From Agapetus fuscipes (lineage: Eukaryota > Arthropoda > Insecta > Trichoptera > Glossosomatidae), in the NCBI GenBank assembly GCA_951799405.1, contig OX637333.1, forward strand, positions 9,981,960-10,045,959: a stretch of DNA of 64,000 nt, read 5' to 3'. Numbering within the stretch: the stretch's first letter is position 1; every line of letters begins with the position of its first letter. Under the pieces are notes generated by a model. That model did not search any database and was not told the origin of the DNA. It was given only the letters and a program-made list of their open reading frames with translations. Positions 1 through 11,291 of this stretch are shown here, piece after piece. A program made the position numbers and the translations under genes.

Positions 1-1009
1 ATGCCGACCGATAAATGTCCCAAGACATAATGTCCCGTCCGTCCGTATATGTATGTATGCATGTACCAGCCGAAATTACAGATCATATTATATTTTCATA
101 AAAATTTAATATAATCTGAACAAGTATTTATGTATATATGTAACTGTAACTGTAATTCTGTCGCCATTCCGCTAGGGGTGGCCAGAGCCTCTGCAGAGCT
201 GCCTCCATTTCTTCTTATTCTGCCTATCCTTACTGAAAATTGAAATTGACGTTAAATTTAAAATTAAAATCAACAAAATCTCACATGAACATAAACCTTG
301 CAACTCCTGTCACATATCCGTAAAATCAGGGTGGCGTAAGCAAAAGCGAACCTATTTTTTCAGCATGGGGGGTCAGCCTCATACCAACCTATCAGGCAAG
401 GAGCATCATTAGCAAACATCAAAACATTGAAACGTATAAAAATGTTCCATCTTTCAATAACGTAGTTCACGCACTATTTGGAAATTCAAAATAAAAACAG
501 ACTTACTTTCGTAAACATTTTATACAAGAGATAGAAAGCTACAACTTTTGTCCTAAAAAAACATATTTTCTGATATATAATTGATGTTTTCTTCAAAATA
601 ATAAAAATAAATTGTACAGTGGACTGCACAGGACTTTATAGCACAAAATACGGTCATGTGTAGGTCATAGCCAATTTTCATAACAAAACATTTAGTTGTG
701 TGTAAATAATGAAGCTAATCTTTTTAAGCAATCGTCTTTTTGCAGTATTATCATTGATCCCGTTTGTATCAAAACTAACACTTTGTTTGGTGGGTACCTA
801 TACTTTTCATTGATATTTCGGAAAGTTATGATTAATTATTATATGGGTACTACTTACTAAACCTTAAGACTCGTAGCCTAGTATTTTATATTAGGCGTTT
901 TAGTACCAAGAATGTAACAATTATTTTTTGTATGGAAATTGGTCACTTTGTATGGTGGCTACACTTTAGAATATTTATTTTAAAAAAGTAATCATTAATG
1001 TATGTAGGT

Positions 1010-1760
1010 TTATATAAGAGCTTTTCAATTGTAGAACATTATTTTTTAATTAACCCGTTCTCTGCCGAGAAATTTTAAATTATTGTTTTCTCTTGTATCG
1101 CAACCCCCAAAACAAAGAGTATTATGAGGCAATGGTTATTGTTATAACATAGCATTTTATTGGGTGAATTGTTATGTAGGTTAATTTATGGGTATTAGAC
1201 GTTTTGCTAACAAAAATATTACATTTTTTTTTTGTATGAAAATTTGTCACTTTGTATGGTGGCTATACTTAATAATATTTTTTTAAAAAAAGTAATGATT
1301 CATGTATGTAAGTATATATAAGAGATTTTCAATTGTAGAACATTATTTTTTAGTTAACCCTTTCTCTGCCGAGAAATTTTAAATTATTGTTTTCTCTTGT
1401 ATCGCAACCCCCAAAACAAAGAGTATTATGAGGCAATGGTTATTGTTGATAGCACTTGTTTGAGCGAATTGTTATGTTAGTTTATTTATTGGTTTTAGAC
1501 GTTTTGCTACCAAAAATATAAAAAATATTTTTTGTATGGAAATTTGTCACTTTGTATGGTGGCTATACTTTATAATCTTTTTTTTTCAAAAGTAATGAAA
1601 AATATATATAGGTATATATAAGAGATTTTCAATTGTAGAACAATATTTTTTAGTTAACCCTTTCTCTGCCGAGAAATTTTAAATTTTTTTTTTCTCTTGT
1701 ATGGCAGCCCCCAAAACAAAGAAAATTATGAGGCAATGGTTATTGTTGTTAGATAGTACT
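1010..1760. repeat. Tandem ~300-bp units (2.5 copies)
   Basis: The phrase attttcaattgtagaaca recurs at about 1024, 1326 and 1626, and ccgagaaattttaaat follows each time, giving a period near 300 bases. The units diverge slightly and are internal to the MSR repeat block. Confidence 0.75.
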
Positions 1761-2856
1761 ATTATGATGTCGATTATGCAAAAAAATTAAAGAAAATCGT
1801 AGGAGCCGTTTTTGAGCAAATCTCATTTGAAACTTTCAGCTGTTCGGAAGCCATCTTGAATTTTCTAAAATTTGAAAAATGTTTCACTATGAATTATAGT
1901 TATAAATGAGTTCTTTCTGCTTAAGTTTTAAAATATAAAAGTTTTTTGCGTTCTGATGGGTTTTTGTAGCCTTTCAATTTAAATTTTTGATATCATAAAA
2001 ATGGCCCTTCATGTTATATTTTTCAAAAATTTTATTTATTTTTTTTATAGAATTTTACGTTATGTATAATATTGTAGATTATTATTCTTTTGTCAACGCT
2101 TTGAATTCGGAGATAATCACAATTGTTTATTTTGTTCATATGGCAACTCATAGACGCAGATCAGCAAGAATGTTGCCATAACTAAATTTGGTAAGAATGT
2201 ATCAAGCAACTTATATACTGAAAATTAAAAAAAAATCGTTAGAGCCGTTTTTGGGAAAAACGCATTTGAAATTTTCAGCTCTTCGGAAGCCATCTTGAAT
2301 TCTCAAAATAGTGAAAAAAAAATTATAGTGCAAAAATTTTTATATTTTTTTCTTACTTGTGAACAAAAAATAAATTTTAAAAAATTGCGTTTTAATGGGT
2401 ATTTTTAATATTTTCGATGAAAATTTTGAGATCGTGTAAACGGTACTTTAAGTATTTTTTTTTTAAAAGTGTTGTTTGGTTTTTTATAGAAATTAATTTT
2501 GCGCATAATATTGTAGAACATAATTTTTTTGTCAACTCAGCCATTTCCGAGAAAATCACAATCGTTTTTTTCTTTCATATGGCAATCCATAGACGCAGAT
2601 AGGCAAGAGTGTTGCCATAACTAATTTTCTTAGTGCCAATTTAAGCAACGACTACACTGAAATTTTAAAGAAAATCGTTAGAGCCGTTTTTGAGAAAAGT
2701 GCAACTTTATGTTTTTTTTGTATGGCAGCCATCTTGAATTTTCAGGTTGGCGCCATGCCAGTCGGCTCATCAAAATCTGTGGTGGTCAATTCTCTAAATC
2801 CAAAAATTGGTGTCTCTGCGATCTGTAGTTCCGGCTGGGACATACATACATCCATA

Positions 2857-2906
2857 CGGACGGACGGACGGACGGACGGACGGACGGACGGACGGACGGA
2901 CGGACA
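2857..2906. repeat. (GGAC)n microsatellite inside MSR repeat
   Basis: About twelve uninterrupted tetramers. The same position in sister MSR copies carries (TG)n or (GTAT)n. Confidence 0.9.
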
Positions 2907-3138
2907 GGTTTGACAAATTAGGTTTTTTTGCATGTCCTGGTGCAGGACAACTCATTTCCGTTGAAACCTCATTTTTTTTTTTCGGACGAATACAATACTT
3001 TATAACAGTCCTTCGGACTGCTATAAAGTAAAAAATGCACAGAATCTGCACTCGACTTTCTTGCATAAATTAACTCACTGTATGACGAATTTAAAGCTAG
3101 AATCATTTGCCAGTTTATGCTGTTTCAAGAAGAAAAAA

Positions 3139-3470
3139 AAGATTATTTGGTGAGCGCCGTTTTGTGTGAATCACACCTCAAGAGCCCTCTGCGAGGTTGG
3201 TCGTCTCTGAAAAAAACGCCAATTACACAAGAAAGAACCTTGATTTATAGGTTGGTATAAAGCTGACCACCCATAGTGTAAAAAATAATTCACTTTGTCA
3301 ATGTCAGAGTTGCAGGCTTAATGTTCATTTGAGATTTTGTTTCAATTTGTAAGTACACACTCAGCATTTGCAAGCGCGAACTTACAAGTTTCTGTTTGTG
3401 GGCATGCAATTGATCTGAGTTTTGAATGTTAATATTTCGTTGCAACTACGATTCTCGATTATTATACATA
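3139..3470. repeat. SINE-1 tail fragment (-) joined to LA tail (+)
   Basis: 3139-3235 is the reverse complement of the SINE-1 3' part (gagcgccgttttgtgtgaatcacacctcaag...). At 3237 it switches to a + strand LA tail (ccttgatttataggttgg to ttgcaactacgatt). Confidence 0.65.
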
Positions 3471-3474
3471 TGTA

Positions 3475-4490
3475 CATAAATGGTCATTGAACGCTTTTGT
3501 ATGCAAACTTGGACTTTGTATGGTGGGTAAACTTTTTTGTCATGTTTTGAAAAAGTAACGACTGATTATTATTGCTATTTAGAAAGTTTTAAGAATCGCA
3601 GCCTTTTATCTAATTTTAACCCTCTGATTATTACCAAACATTTTGTCTGGAAATTTCTCACTTTGTATGTGATTCACTTTTTGGAAAATATAATGATGAC
3701 ATCATATAAGTTATCATTATTGTCTTAAATTTTCTAAACAGTATTTTTTTATTAACACTCTAACTGCTGAGAACTTTTCAATATATTTTTACTTAATAGC
3801 AGTCAGAAGGAGCTATAAAGTATTGTATTCGTCCGAAAAAAAAATTGAGGTTTCAACGGAAATGAGTTGTCTTGCGCCAGGACGTGCAAAAAAACCTAAT
3901 TTGTCGAACCTGTCCGTCCGTATGTGTGTATGTCTCAGCCGATACTACTAATCACAGAGACACCAATTTTTAGATTTAGAGAATTGACAACCACAAATTT
4001 TGATGAGCCGACCGGCATGGGATCACCCTGAAAAATCAAGATGGCTGCCATACAAAAAAAACATACAATTGCACTTTTCTCAAAAACGGCTCCAAGATTA
4101 TTTTTTTCAGTGTGGTCGTTGCTCAAATTTTTACTAAAAAAATTAGGTGTGGCAACACTCTTGCAAACCTGGGTCTATGGGTTGCCATCTGAAATTTTAT
4201 GTTTTTTTTTGTATGGCAGCCATCTTGAATTTTCAAGTTGGTGTAATGCCGTGTAATTCATATTTAAAACATGTTCAAAAGAGTTGATGTAGCCAAAATA
4301 TGGTATCTCTAAGTCTAATACTTTGGAAAGTGACACACATACACACGCACACACACACACACACATACAGACGGACGTTTTTGAAAGATAGTGTTTTTTG
4401 GCATGTCCTGCACCAGGACAACTCATTTCCGTGAAAACCTCGAAAAAAATTTTTCACACCAAATCAATACTTTCTTTATGATGATGATGA
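3475..4490. repeat. MSR repeat copies, head-to-head
   Basis: 3475-3790 is the distal part of one copy on the - strand. 3800-4050 starts a second copy on +, and 4050-4490 runs on -, with a (CA)n tract at 4331-4370. The last ends in the same ctttatag terminal phrase. No coding sequence. Confidence 0.55.
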
Positions 4491-5095
4491 GTTGATGATT
4501 TCTTTATAGCGCCGTTTCGTGAAAAAAAATGAAATTTTTAGTCTTCAGCTAGAGCAAGAAAGTAAAAAACAAAAAAAACCTTAAAGAAAATAAAAAAATA
4601 TTTTGATAATAAACTTCTCTCTTCCATCTCTTTGGTAACACCAGAGTATTAATAGGAAAGGAAGGAAGTAAAGAAATAAATAAAAGTCAAATGAAAGTTC
4701 AATAGCCTACTGTGTAATATGAATTAAATAAGTACAACAAATATAATGTGCGGTGAAGAAGTGACTGGAACACCCTTTATATGTGATTTGGCGCATAGAG
4801 TAAACAAGGACTAAAAGATTGTTGCGAGCGTCCGGTCAATCTCAAGATCGTTTTACTGTATATCCACTTTACGAAATTTCCGTTGCGCATCTTTGACGTA
4901 TATCCATTTTAAAACGCCTTTTTTTAGTATTAAACGTAACATTATTATGATTTTTACCGATTATTATAGTGCCAGACCTGCAGTACTTTCGGTAAAATAG
5001 GCAATTGAATTACGATTTTGTCAATTACAATAACAAAACACAAAAACATTGCTCCTGTAAAATTAGCTCAATGGCGTTTACAGTAAACAAGCACT
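4491..5095. other. Gene-free AT-rich stretch
   Basis: No coding frame, RNA or recognisable element was found. Confidence 0.5.
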
Positions 5096-5099
5096 AAGG

Positions 5100-5270
5100 C
5101 AGCGAAATGCTGAATGTGTACTTACAAATAAAATCCAAACCTCAAATGAACATAAGCCCTACAATTTTTGCCGACCTTCCCTGACACAGGGGTGACATTG
5201 GCAAAGGGAACAATTTTTTACAGTATGGGTGGTCAGCCTCATACCAACCTATAAGTCAAGGAATCTTAGG
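5100..5270 (-). repeat. LA tail, - strand
   Basis: Reverse complement of the LA tail, from tataagtcaagg back to gctgaatgtgtacttacaa. A second short piece (aaatgaggctgaccacccatac) lies at about 5447-5490. The rest of 5270-5890 shows nothing recognisable. Confidence 0.7.
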
Positions 5271-5897
5271 CGGTCATCGTAACAATTTGCATTCTCGATA
5301 CCGCTGCAGGAAAAAGGGATCTTGTGCTGCTGTCAAACCACTGTCGCAGGCTTTTTTTAACCAGGATGGCCTACTTCAGCCTGGAGTTCGTCGTCCCTCA
5401 ATTGCTCCCTGAGTGAAGAGATGGAAAAACGGAACCTAGCTGTTCCCTAAATGAGGCTGACCACCCATACGGTTTAAATAGTTCACTACGAACTGAGTTA
5501 TCGACAGGACTTGAATACCTACATCTCTTTTTACATAATCATTACATCCATACGGTGCTTTTCACTCACAGCAAATCCATGGCTCAACCGCCACCTTTTG
5601 AATTTTCATACAAAACAACAATGATCCATCAGCTACCTATTGATCAAATGTATCGTGAATAACTCACACTTAAATAATTGATGATGATGAAAGAGCATCA
5701 GCACTAGGTACTAAAGCGGATATCGAACCGGTAACCTTGCTCAAGATAACAGGGGGCGTTAATTCCTCAGGAAGCGCCTCTCTATTTATAGAAATACAAT
5801 TTGTATAAATAGACTGTTGTGTAAACAATGCAAAGATCACGTAAGTATATTAATAACTCTGCGCAACAAGTCGACAGCTCACATCAAGATGGACTGC

Positions 5898-6345
5898 GTG
5901 GCTAGACCAGGGGAGGCTGCTAGACCAGGAGAAGCTGCTAGACCAGGAGAGGCTGCTAGACCAGGGGAGGCTGCTAGACATGGGGAGGCTGCTAGACCAC
6001 TACGCTCTGCCCTCACTGCTGTCAACAAGGTCATAGTGCCCAAAAGAGCGAACACATAAAATTTAGCAGACAGGAGCTTTGCGGTGCCCGTCGGTGTTCG
6101 CGCGAACCAGCCTACCACCACCTTCAGAAAGGGACTGAAGACACTGCTTTTCTTCAGAAGCCATGGCGCCCTTGAGATGATCCTGGACCATTAAATGGCA
6201 CCACAGGAAAGAAATCATCTATCATCATCATCATCATCAGGGTTGGCTACTAGACATGGGGAGGCTGCGAGACCAGGGGAGGATGCTAGACCAGGGGCGG
6301 CTGCTAGACCAGGGGAGGCTGCTAGATCAAGGGAGGCTTAACTGG
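5898..6345 (+). repeat. 18-bp minisatellite in two blocks, coding-like
   Basis: Units of ctagaccaggggaggctg, about six at 5898-5998 and five to six at 6243-6340, interrupted by ~240 bases. In one frame each unit reads ARPGEA. The spacer has a LINE-like C-terminal phrase (TTFRKGLKTLLFF) at about 6116-6155, so the array probably arose in a decayed retroelement. Not supported as a host gene. Confidence 0.7.
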
Positions 6346-6849
6346 TCGGATTAATCCATGAGGAGCTTTCGTTCAAATAAAATATTGACTTAAAAATAAA
6401 TTTGAAATTGATTTTCTTCTTACAGTTACAACGGTATCGACACTATCTCAAATCTTTCATAAAGAGGCTTCTTGTATTGACACAATAAGTAGGTGAGCTG
6501 TGTTTACTGAGCCAACAGTCAGGATATTAGAATCTGCGAGATCTCATCCGCTCGCATGTTGCTGTGTTTGTTTACTAATTAATCAATTAGTGGAATCGCT
6601 TTCCGATATTTGCGAGTAAACACAGTATAGGTACTAAAAGAGCACGCTCTTAGATATCGACCATGATATCATTTACGAATAAGGAAATAATCAACAGTCA
6701 GCATCATCTTTCAAAGGCGCAGTGCCTTGTTGTGCTTTTCATCTGTCTCTGTTGGTTGCCATCCTCTTGTAAAGGGAGTGCCTTTGTTGTGTTAGCCAGC
6801 TGTATCTGTTGGTTGCCATCCTCTTATATTTATTATATTATATTAAATA

Positions 6850-6965
6850 CTAGGGGCGTTGCCCCTGGCTGCTACGCAGCCCAACCCTTGGGGAATGTGT
6901 ATATTGCGCATAGTTTCCTCGCGTTAAAATTCGGAAAACATGTAAAATAAAAATATGCAGTCTTT
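6850..6965 (-). mobile_element. Helitron-like 3' end
   Basis: Read on -, the sequence ends with a hairpin (ggctgcgtagcagcc), then aggggcaacgcccCTAG followed by T. This fits the Helitron rule of a subterminal hairpin, CTRR end and host T. It is the same family as the end at 28949. Confidence 0.5.
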
Positions 6966-8112
6966 TTAAAAGAAAATCGACCACCCATACTTTAAAAAAT
7001 GGTTCACTTTTTAGCAGATTTCAGCTGTGTTTCGGGGAAGGTTGGCAAGAGTTGCAGGGCTTATTTGGAATGGGTTTTTATGTTGTAAGTACACTTGCAG
7101 CATGTGTAAGCGCGAACTCATAAATGTCTGCTTGTAGAAATGCATGCAATATGAATCTCAAATGTAATATACTTTGCAACTTACTTGCAACAGGCGTATG
7201 TTCGTTTGAGATTAGGTTTTTATGTTGTAAGTCCACATGGGGCATTTGTAAGCGCGAACTTTTACCTGCCTGCTTGTGGGAATGCATTTAATATGAATCT
7301 CAAATGGTATGTATCCTTGCAACTTAGATTATGTAAAGAAATACACAAAATAATTTCCTTGACTTATAGGTTGGTATGAGGCTGACACCCCATACTTAAA
7401 AAATGGCTCACTTTGCAAATTTCACCTTTGTTTCAGGGAAGGTTGGCAAGAGTTGCAGGGCTTATGTTCATTTGATATCGGGTTTTTATGTTGTAAGTCA
7501 ATATGCAGTATGCGTAAGCGCGAACTTACAAATGTCTGCTTGTGGGAATGCATTTAATATGAATCTCCAATGGTATGTATTTTTGCAACTAAGATTATAG
7601 AACTAAACAATATAATTTCCTTGACTTATAGGTAAGTATGTGGCTGACCACCCATACTGTAAGAAATGGTTCACCATTCAAATTTAATCTCTTTTTGAGG
7701 AAAAGTCTGCAAGAGTTGCAGGGCTTATGTTCATTTGAGATTAGGTTTTTATGTTGTAATTCCACATGGGGCATTTGTAAGCGCGAACTTATACCTGTCT
7801 GCTTGTGGGAATGCATTTAATATGAATCTCAAATGGCATGTATCTTTGCAACTTAGATTATGTAAAGAAATACACAAAATAATTTCCTTGACTTATAAGT
7901 TGGTATGAGGCTGACCACCCATACTTTAAAAAATGGTTCACTTTGAAAATTTCACCTTTATTTCAGGGAAGGTTGGCAAGAGTTGCAGGGCTTATGTTCA
8001 TTTGGAATGGGTTTTTATATTGTAAGTCAAAATGCATTATGTGTCTGCTTGTAGGAATGCATGGAATATGAATCTCAAATGTAATATATCTTTGCAACTT
8101 AGATTATAGATT
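6965..8112 (+). repeat. Tandem array of LA-tail units
   Basis: Five head-to-tail units, period about 230-270 bases. Full units begin at about 7355, 7615 and 7885 with ccttgacttata(g/a)g, and partial ones at 6965 and 7190. Each ends in ttgcaactta-gatta. They contain no promoter or frame that survives between copies. Confidence 0.8.
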
Positions 8113-8429
8113 TAAATCCATTTTTATTTCGTTTGTTTTTTGTTTAATTTTGAATCAAATAAAAGAAAATATAAAAAAAACTTTCCAATTTTGCCGCTAG
8201 ATGTCAATATATTTTTTATACATTTCAGAAGGGTTTTTGGGTGTATTTTTATAGGCGACTTCACATACGCGAAAAGTACTGTTTTGCAGCATATATACAA
8301 AATTTAATTTGGCTTACACCGGGAACGTATTTCACCTGCTGTGATGGCATTAATTTTGAAAATCGAAACTCCAAGCGAATGACGACGGCCTGGAGTAATA
8401 TAATAAAGGATAAAAAATATATTCAGAAT

Positions 8430-8656
8430 TCCTTGACTGATAGGTTGGTGTGCGGCTGACCACCCATACTGTAAAAAATGGTTCACTTTGCCAATGTCAC
8501 CCCTGCTTCAGGGAAGGTCGGCAAGAGTTGCAGGGCTTATGTTCATTTGAGATAGGGTTTTATATATTGTAGATCCACATGCGGCATGTGTAAGCGGGAA
8601 TGCATTTAATATGAATCTCAAATGATACATATCTTTGCAGCTTAGATTTAGATATT
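8430..8656 (+). repeat. LA tail
   Basis: ccttgactgataggttgg to gcagcttagatttagat; solo copy ending directly against a - strand SINE-1. Confidence 0.75.
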
Positions 8657-8916
8657 CGGATGATTTATTTGGGGATCGTTGAATCACACCTCAAGAGCCC
8701 TCTGCAAGCTTGGTCCTCGCTATAGAAAATGCCAATTCTCAATCAAGACCGAGTTGCTGTAAAGCTGGATATAGACCTTTGGAAACTGTTTTTTGTAAAT
8801 GCACATAAACTTTTCAACCCATCGAAGAGCTAGCTGTTTTTAATGTGTACCGCTGGGAATCAAACTCGGGTCCTTTAGTTTACGAGTCCGTAGCGTTAAC
8901 CAGGAGACTACAGACC
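8657..8916 (-). mobile_element. SINE-1 copy
   Basis: - strand copy: degraded tRNA-like head at the high end (ctacagacc boundary), body with aagaccgagttgctgtaaagctgg, and the CR1-type tail aatcacacctcaagagccctc. Confidence 0.75.
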
Positions 8917-9120
8917 TCTTGTAAAGGCAGTGCTTTGTTTTTCTTGTCATTTGTCTCAGCTGGTAGCCATATTTTTTTAAAGACAGTAGGTACCTTGTTC
9001 TGCCAGCCATCTGCCTTTCTTGGTTGGCATCCACTTGAGCTTCGAATAGGAGGAAATATCCATGAGCCGCTTCAAATTCTGATGGTGTGAAGGTTTTGAG
9101 TGACCTCTTAAAAAAAAAAA

Positions 9121-9345
9121 ATTAGACTGATTTATTTGTTGAGCGCTGTTTTTGTGTGTATCACACCTCAAGAGCCCTCTGCAAGCTTGGTCGTCGCTGC
9201 AGAAAGCGCCAATTCTCAAGCAAGACTCAGTTGTTGTAAATTTGAAAATATAAATTGTATATTTTTGTGCTCCGCCGGGACTCGAACCCACAACCTTCCA
9301 GTTACGAGTCCGAAGTGTTAGGTACCACCTGGACTACGGACCGAT
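9121..9345 (-). mobile_element. SINE-1 copy
   Basis: - strand: head with B-box-like gactcgaaccc (reverse complement gggttcgagtc), body, and tail gagcgctgtttttgtgtgtatcacacctcaagag. Shorter in the middle than the copies at 52155 and 53209. Confidence 0.8.
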
Positions 9346-9499
9346 CTTCACAAAAAAAAATCCTTGAAAGATGTTGCTAATAAATGTACGTTAGTAGACA
9401 TGTTTAATCGAGTGTCCCTTTTCTCCTTGTTATTTCTGATTTTTATCCAGTGGACTCATCACATAAATTGACATAGACAACTTTTGACGTCACCCGGTC

Positions 9500-9973
9500 G
9501 CGTGTTCCCATTCCACGACCTAAAAGGAATGTTCACTGCACACGGAACGCAAAGAAATGCACACGGAAGTATCATACCCTAAGTCTGCCGTTATTGTTTC
9601 TTAACTTTTATGGTCTTAGCAAAAAAGTGACAGTAATGAAAAAAATCAAGCATGTTTATTAATTTTTTATCTTAATTATAAAGTTTAAACAAAATATATA
9701 ACTTAAAAATTGCGACCACAAAAAAATATTTAAAAAAAATACGTTTTTTTCACTTCTGTAGCTACTTTCTCGTGTGTGCTATGTTTTGGAAATATTTTTT
9801 TTCATTCTATTTATAGAACTATACATTGTCTAGTGTAGTATCGAAACCGTTTTTTTATAATGTCAATAGTTTTTGAGTAAATATGGAAAAACTGAAACTA
9901 CTTGATGAATTAAATTTTTTCCGTGTGCTTGTCTGAGTAAACATTCCTTTTAGGTCGTGGAATGGGAACACGC
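9500..9973. mobile_element. 474-bp TIR element with 9-bp TSD (Mutator-like MITE)
   Basis: TIRs of about 33 bases begin gcgtgttcccattccacgac and include aaaaggaatgtt at both ends. Flanks are cacccggtc at 9491-9499 and 9974-9982. A 9-base duplication is typical of Mutator-like elements. The interior is non-coding and AT-rich. The target (acccggtcgggttgctag) resembles 17514-17531, so it inserted into another repeat. Confidence 0.75.
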
Positions 9974-9982
9974 CACCCGGTC

Positions 9983-11225
9983 GGGTTGCTAGTAAAAAGG
10001 CAAATAATGTTTTTTTACTAGTTTCCTAGGACTGTTGAGCCAAAACTTATTTTTTAATTTTATACACTTTTGACGATTGATCAATATTCTCGTTTTTTCT
10101 TCATCATTATTAGAGCAATCGTTTTTTCTTTCAATCTTGGCACTGGCGCCCCCGTAAGAAGAAGAAGAAGACAACTGCATTTTGAAAAAGAAGAAAACGA
10201 TTCATGTTTTTATTTTGACGTTTGTAAAAGTTTGACAGCTGATGGAACGGATGGGTCCCAGCATAGAGTATTATAGGTTTATAGAGATCCCACTTAAAAA
10301 AAAAAGTGGGAATGCCAGAATCTTAGCCACCTCTGGGGAGATTACGGAAGCTTTTGATAATATTATGGAATGTATAATATCACTTATACCTAAAATTTAT
10401 TTAAAATATTTTTGATATTATAGGAAACTAATGGTGAGGTCATGTCAAATAAAAGTTTTTTTTTTATTTTCAAAATTTATTTCTTTTAAAATAAAATATA
10501 CAAGTTTACACAAATATACATTCTTAAATAATACACCGAACTACATTTTGGTTTTAAGCTAAATTAAGGTAATTAAGGTTTTGGCAAATTAAGTTAAAAT
10601 AATGTAAATCATTTTGAAAGTTTGATGTCAATTAAACTTTATTTAGAGGCACTAGTATTTTTTAGCTGGAACGTAACAAAAACATGAAGGTTTTTTTTTA
10701 CTTTATAGCTGTCTTATATTTGTGAACGAATTTTTTTTGAGGTTACGACGGAAATACGTTGTCCGGCACCAGGCCACCAATACACCATTTTCACGCACTT
10801 TTTTCACGCACAAAGTATTATATTCTTTTCAAATAACTTTTTGCACAATTTAACGCCTGTGAAAACAGCCAAAAACAGCATTCAACGGTTAAAAACTTAC
10901 GACCCCACGCCAAGCAAGCGTTATCTGTGGGCGCCATTTTGGCTGTCAAGGGAATATCGGTAATACCAAATAGTAGTTTCCTACTATTATTTTGGACAAG
11001 AACCAATAAAGCAGCATCTACTGGTAGAGTAAGGAAGCTTGGTGGTCAATAGCGTTGTATGGAAGATTCCTAAGCATGGGTCCCAGCGTCCCAGAACTAA
11101 ACCTCATACTCTGTGCCAAGAATTAAACCTCATACTCTGTGCCAAGAACGTTACGTTCATTTTAAGTTTTTACTGTTTATTACTCGTGCAGTGTGGAATG
11201 CCACGCCACTGGCTGATACATTTAT
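9983..11225. other. EIPR1: Upstream region of EIPR1
   Basis: No coding exon. It contains a short perfect hairpin (cccactt-aaaaaaaaaa-gtggg) at about 10287-10311 and a tandem duplication of cctcatactctgtgccaaga at about 11102-11147. A TATA-like or initiator signal cannot be assigned with confidence. Confidence 0.5.
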
Positions 11226-11249
11226 TGAATTTCTAAAGTTTTAAATAAA

Positions 11250-11291
11250 ATGGATGAAGGGAATTCCACAATATATGGCTTGGAGCATCAG
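11250..11291 (+). CDS. EIPR1: EIPR1 coding exon 1
   Basis: Fourteen codons beginning [14 protein letters not shown], ending in phase 0 at CAG before GTAAAA. It is too short to be found as an open reading frame. It is identified by the family N-terminal motif IYGLE and by the in-frame join to exon 2. Confidence 0.88.

Larger units (their letters stand above)
1..3035 (-). repeat. Block of degraded AT-rich 'MSR' repeat copies
   Basis: No gene is visible. The block holds - strand copies of the repeat seen better at 13377 and 47926. Shared phrases are aagatggct(g/t)cc, ttctcaaaaacggctcca and gccatacaaagtgaaa. It ends at 3005-3030 in a small hairpin, agtccttcggact, inside ctttata...tataaag. A - strand LA tail lies at about 232-410. 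Confidence 0.6.

Noticed and set aside
2722..2913. Frames over the (GGAC)n and (TG)n tracts (TDGRTDGRTD, VCVCVCV)
   Set aside because: Translations of microsatellites open on several frames at once.
10070..10276. 68-codon frame upstream of EIPR1 with an Arg run
   Set aside because: Arg run is a (GAA) repeat, no start context or splice link, and the true EIPR1 start is at 11250 with an in-frame stop before it.
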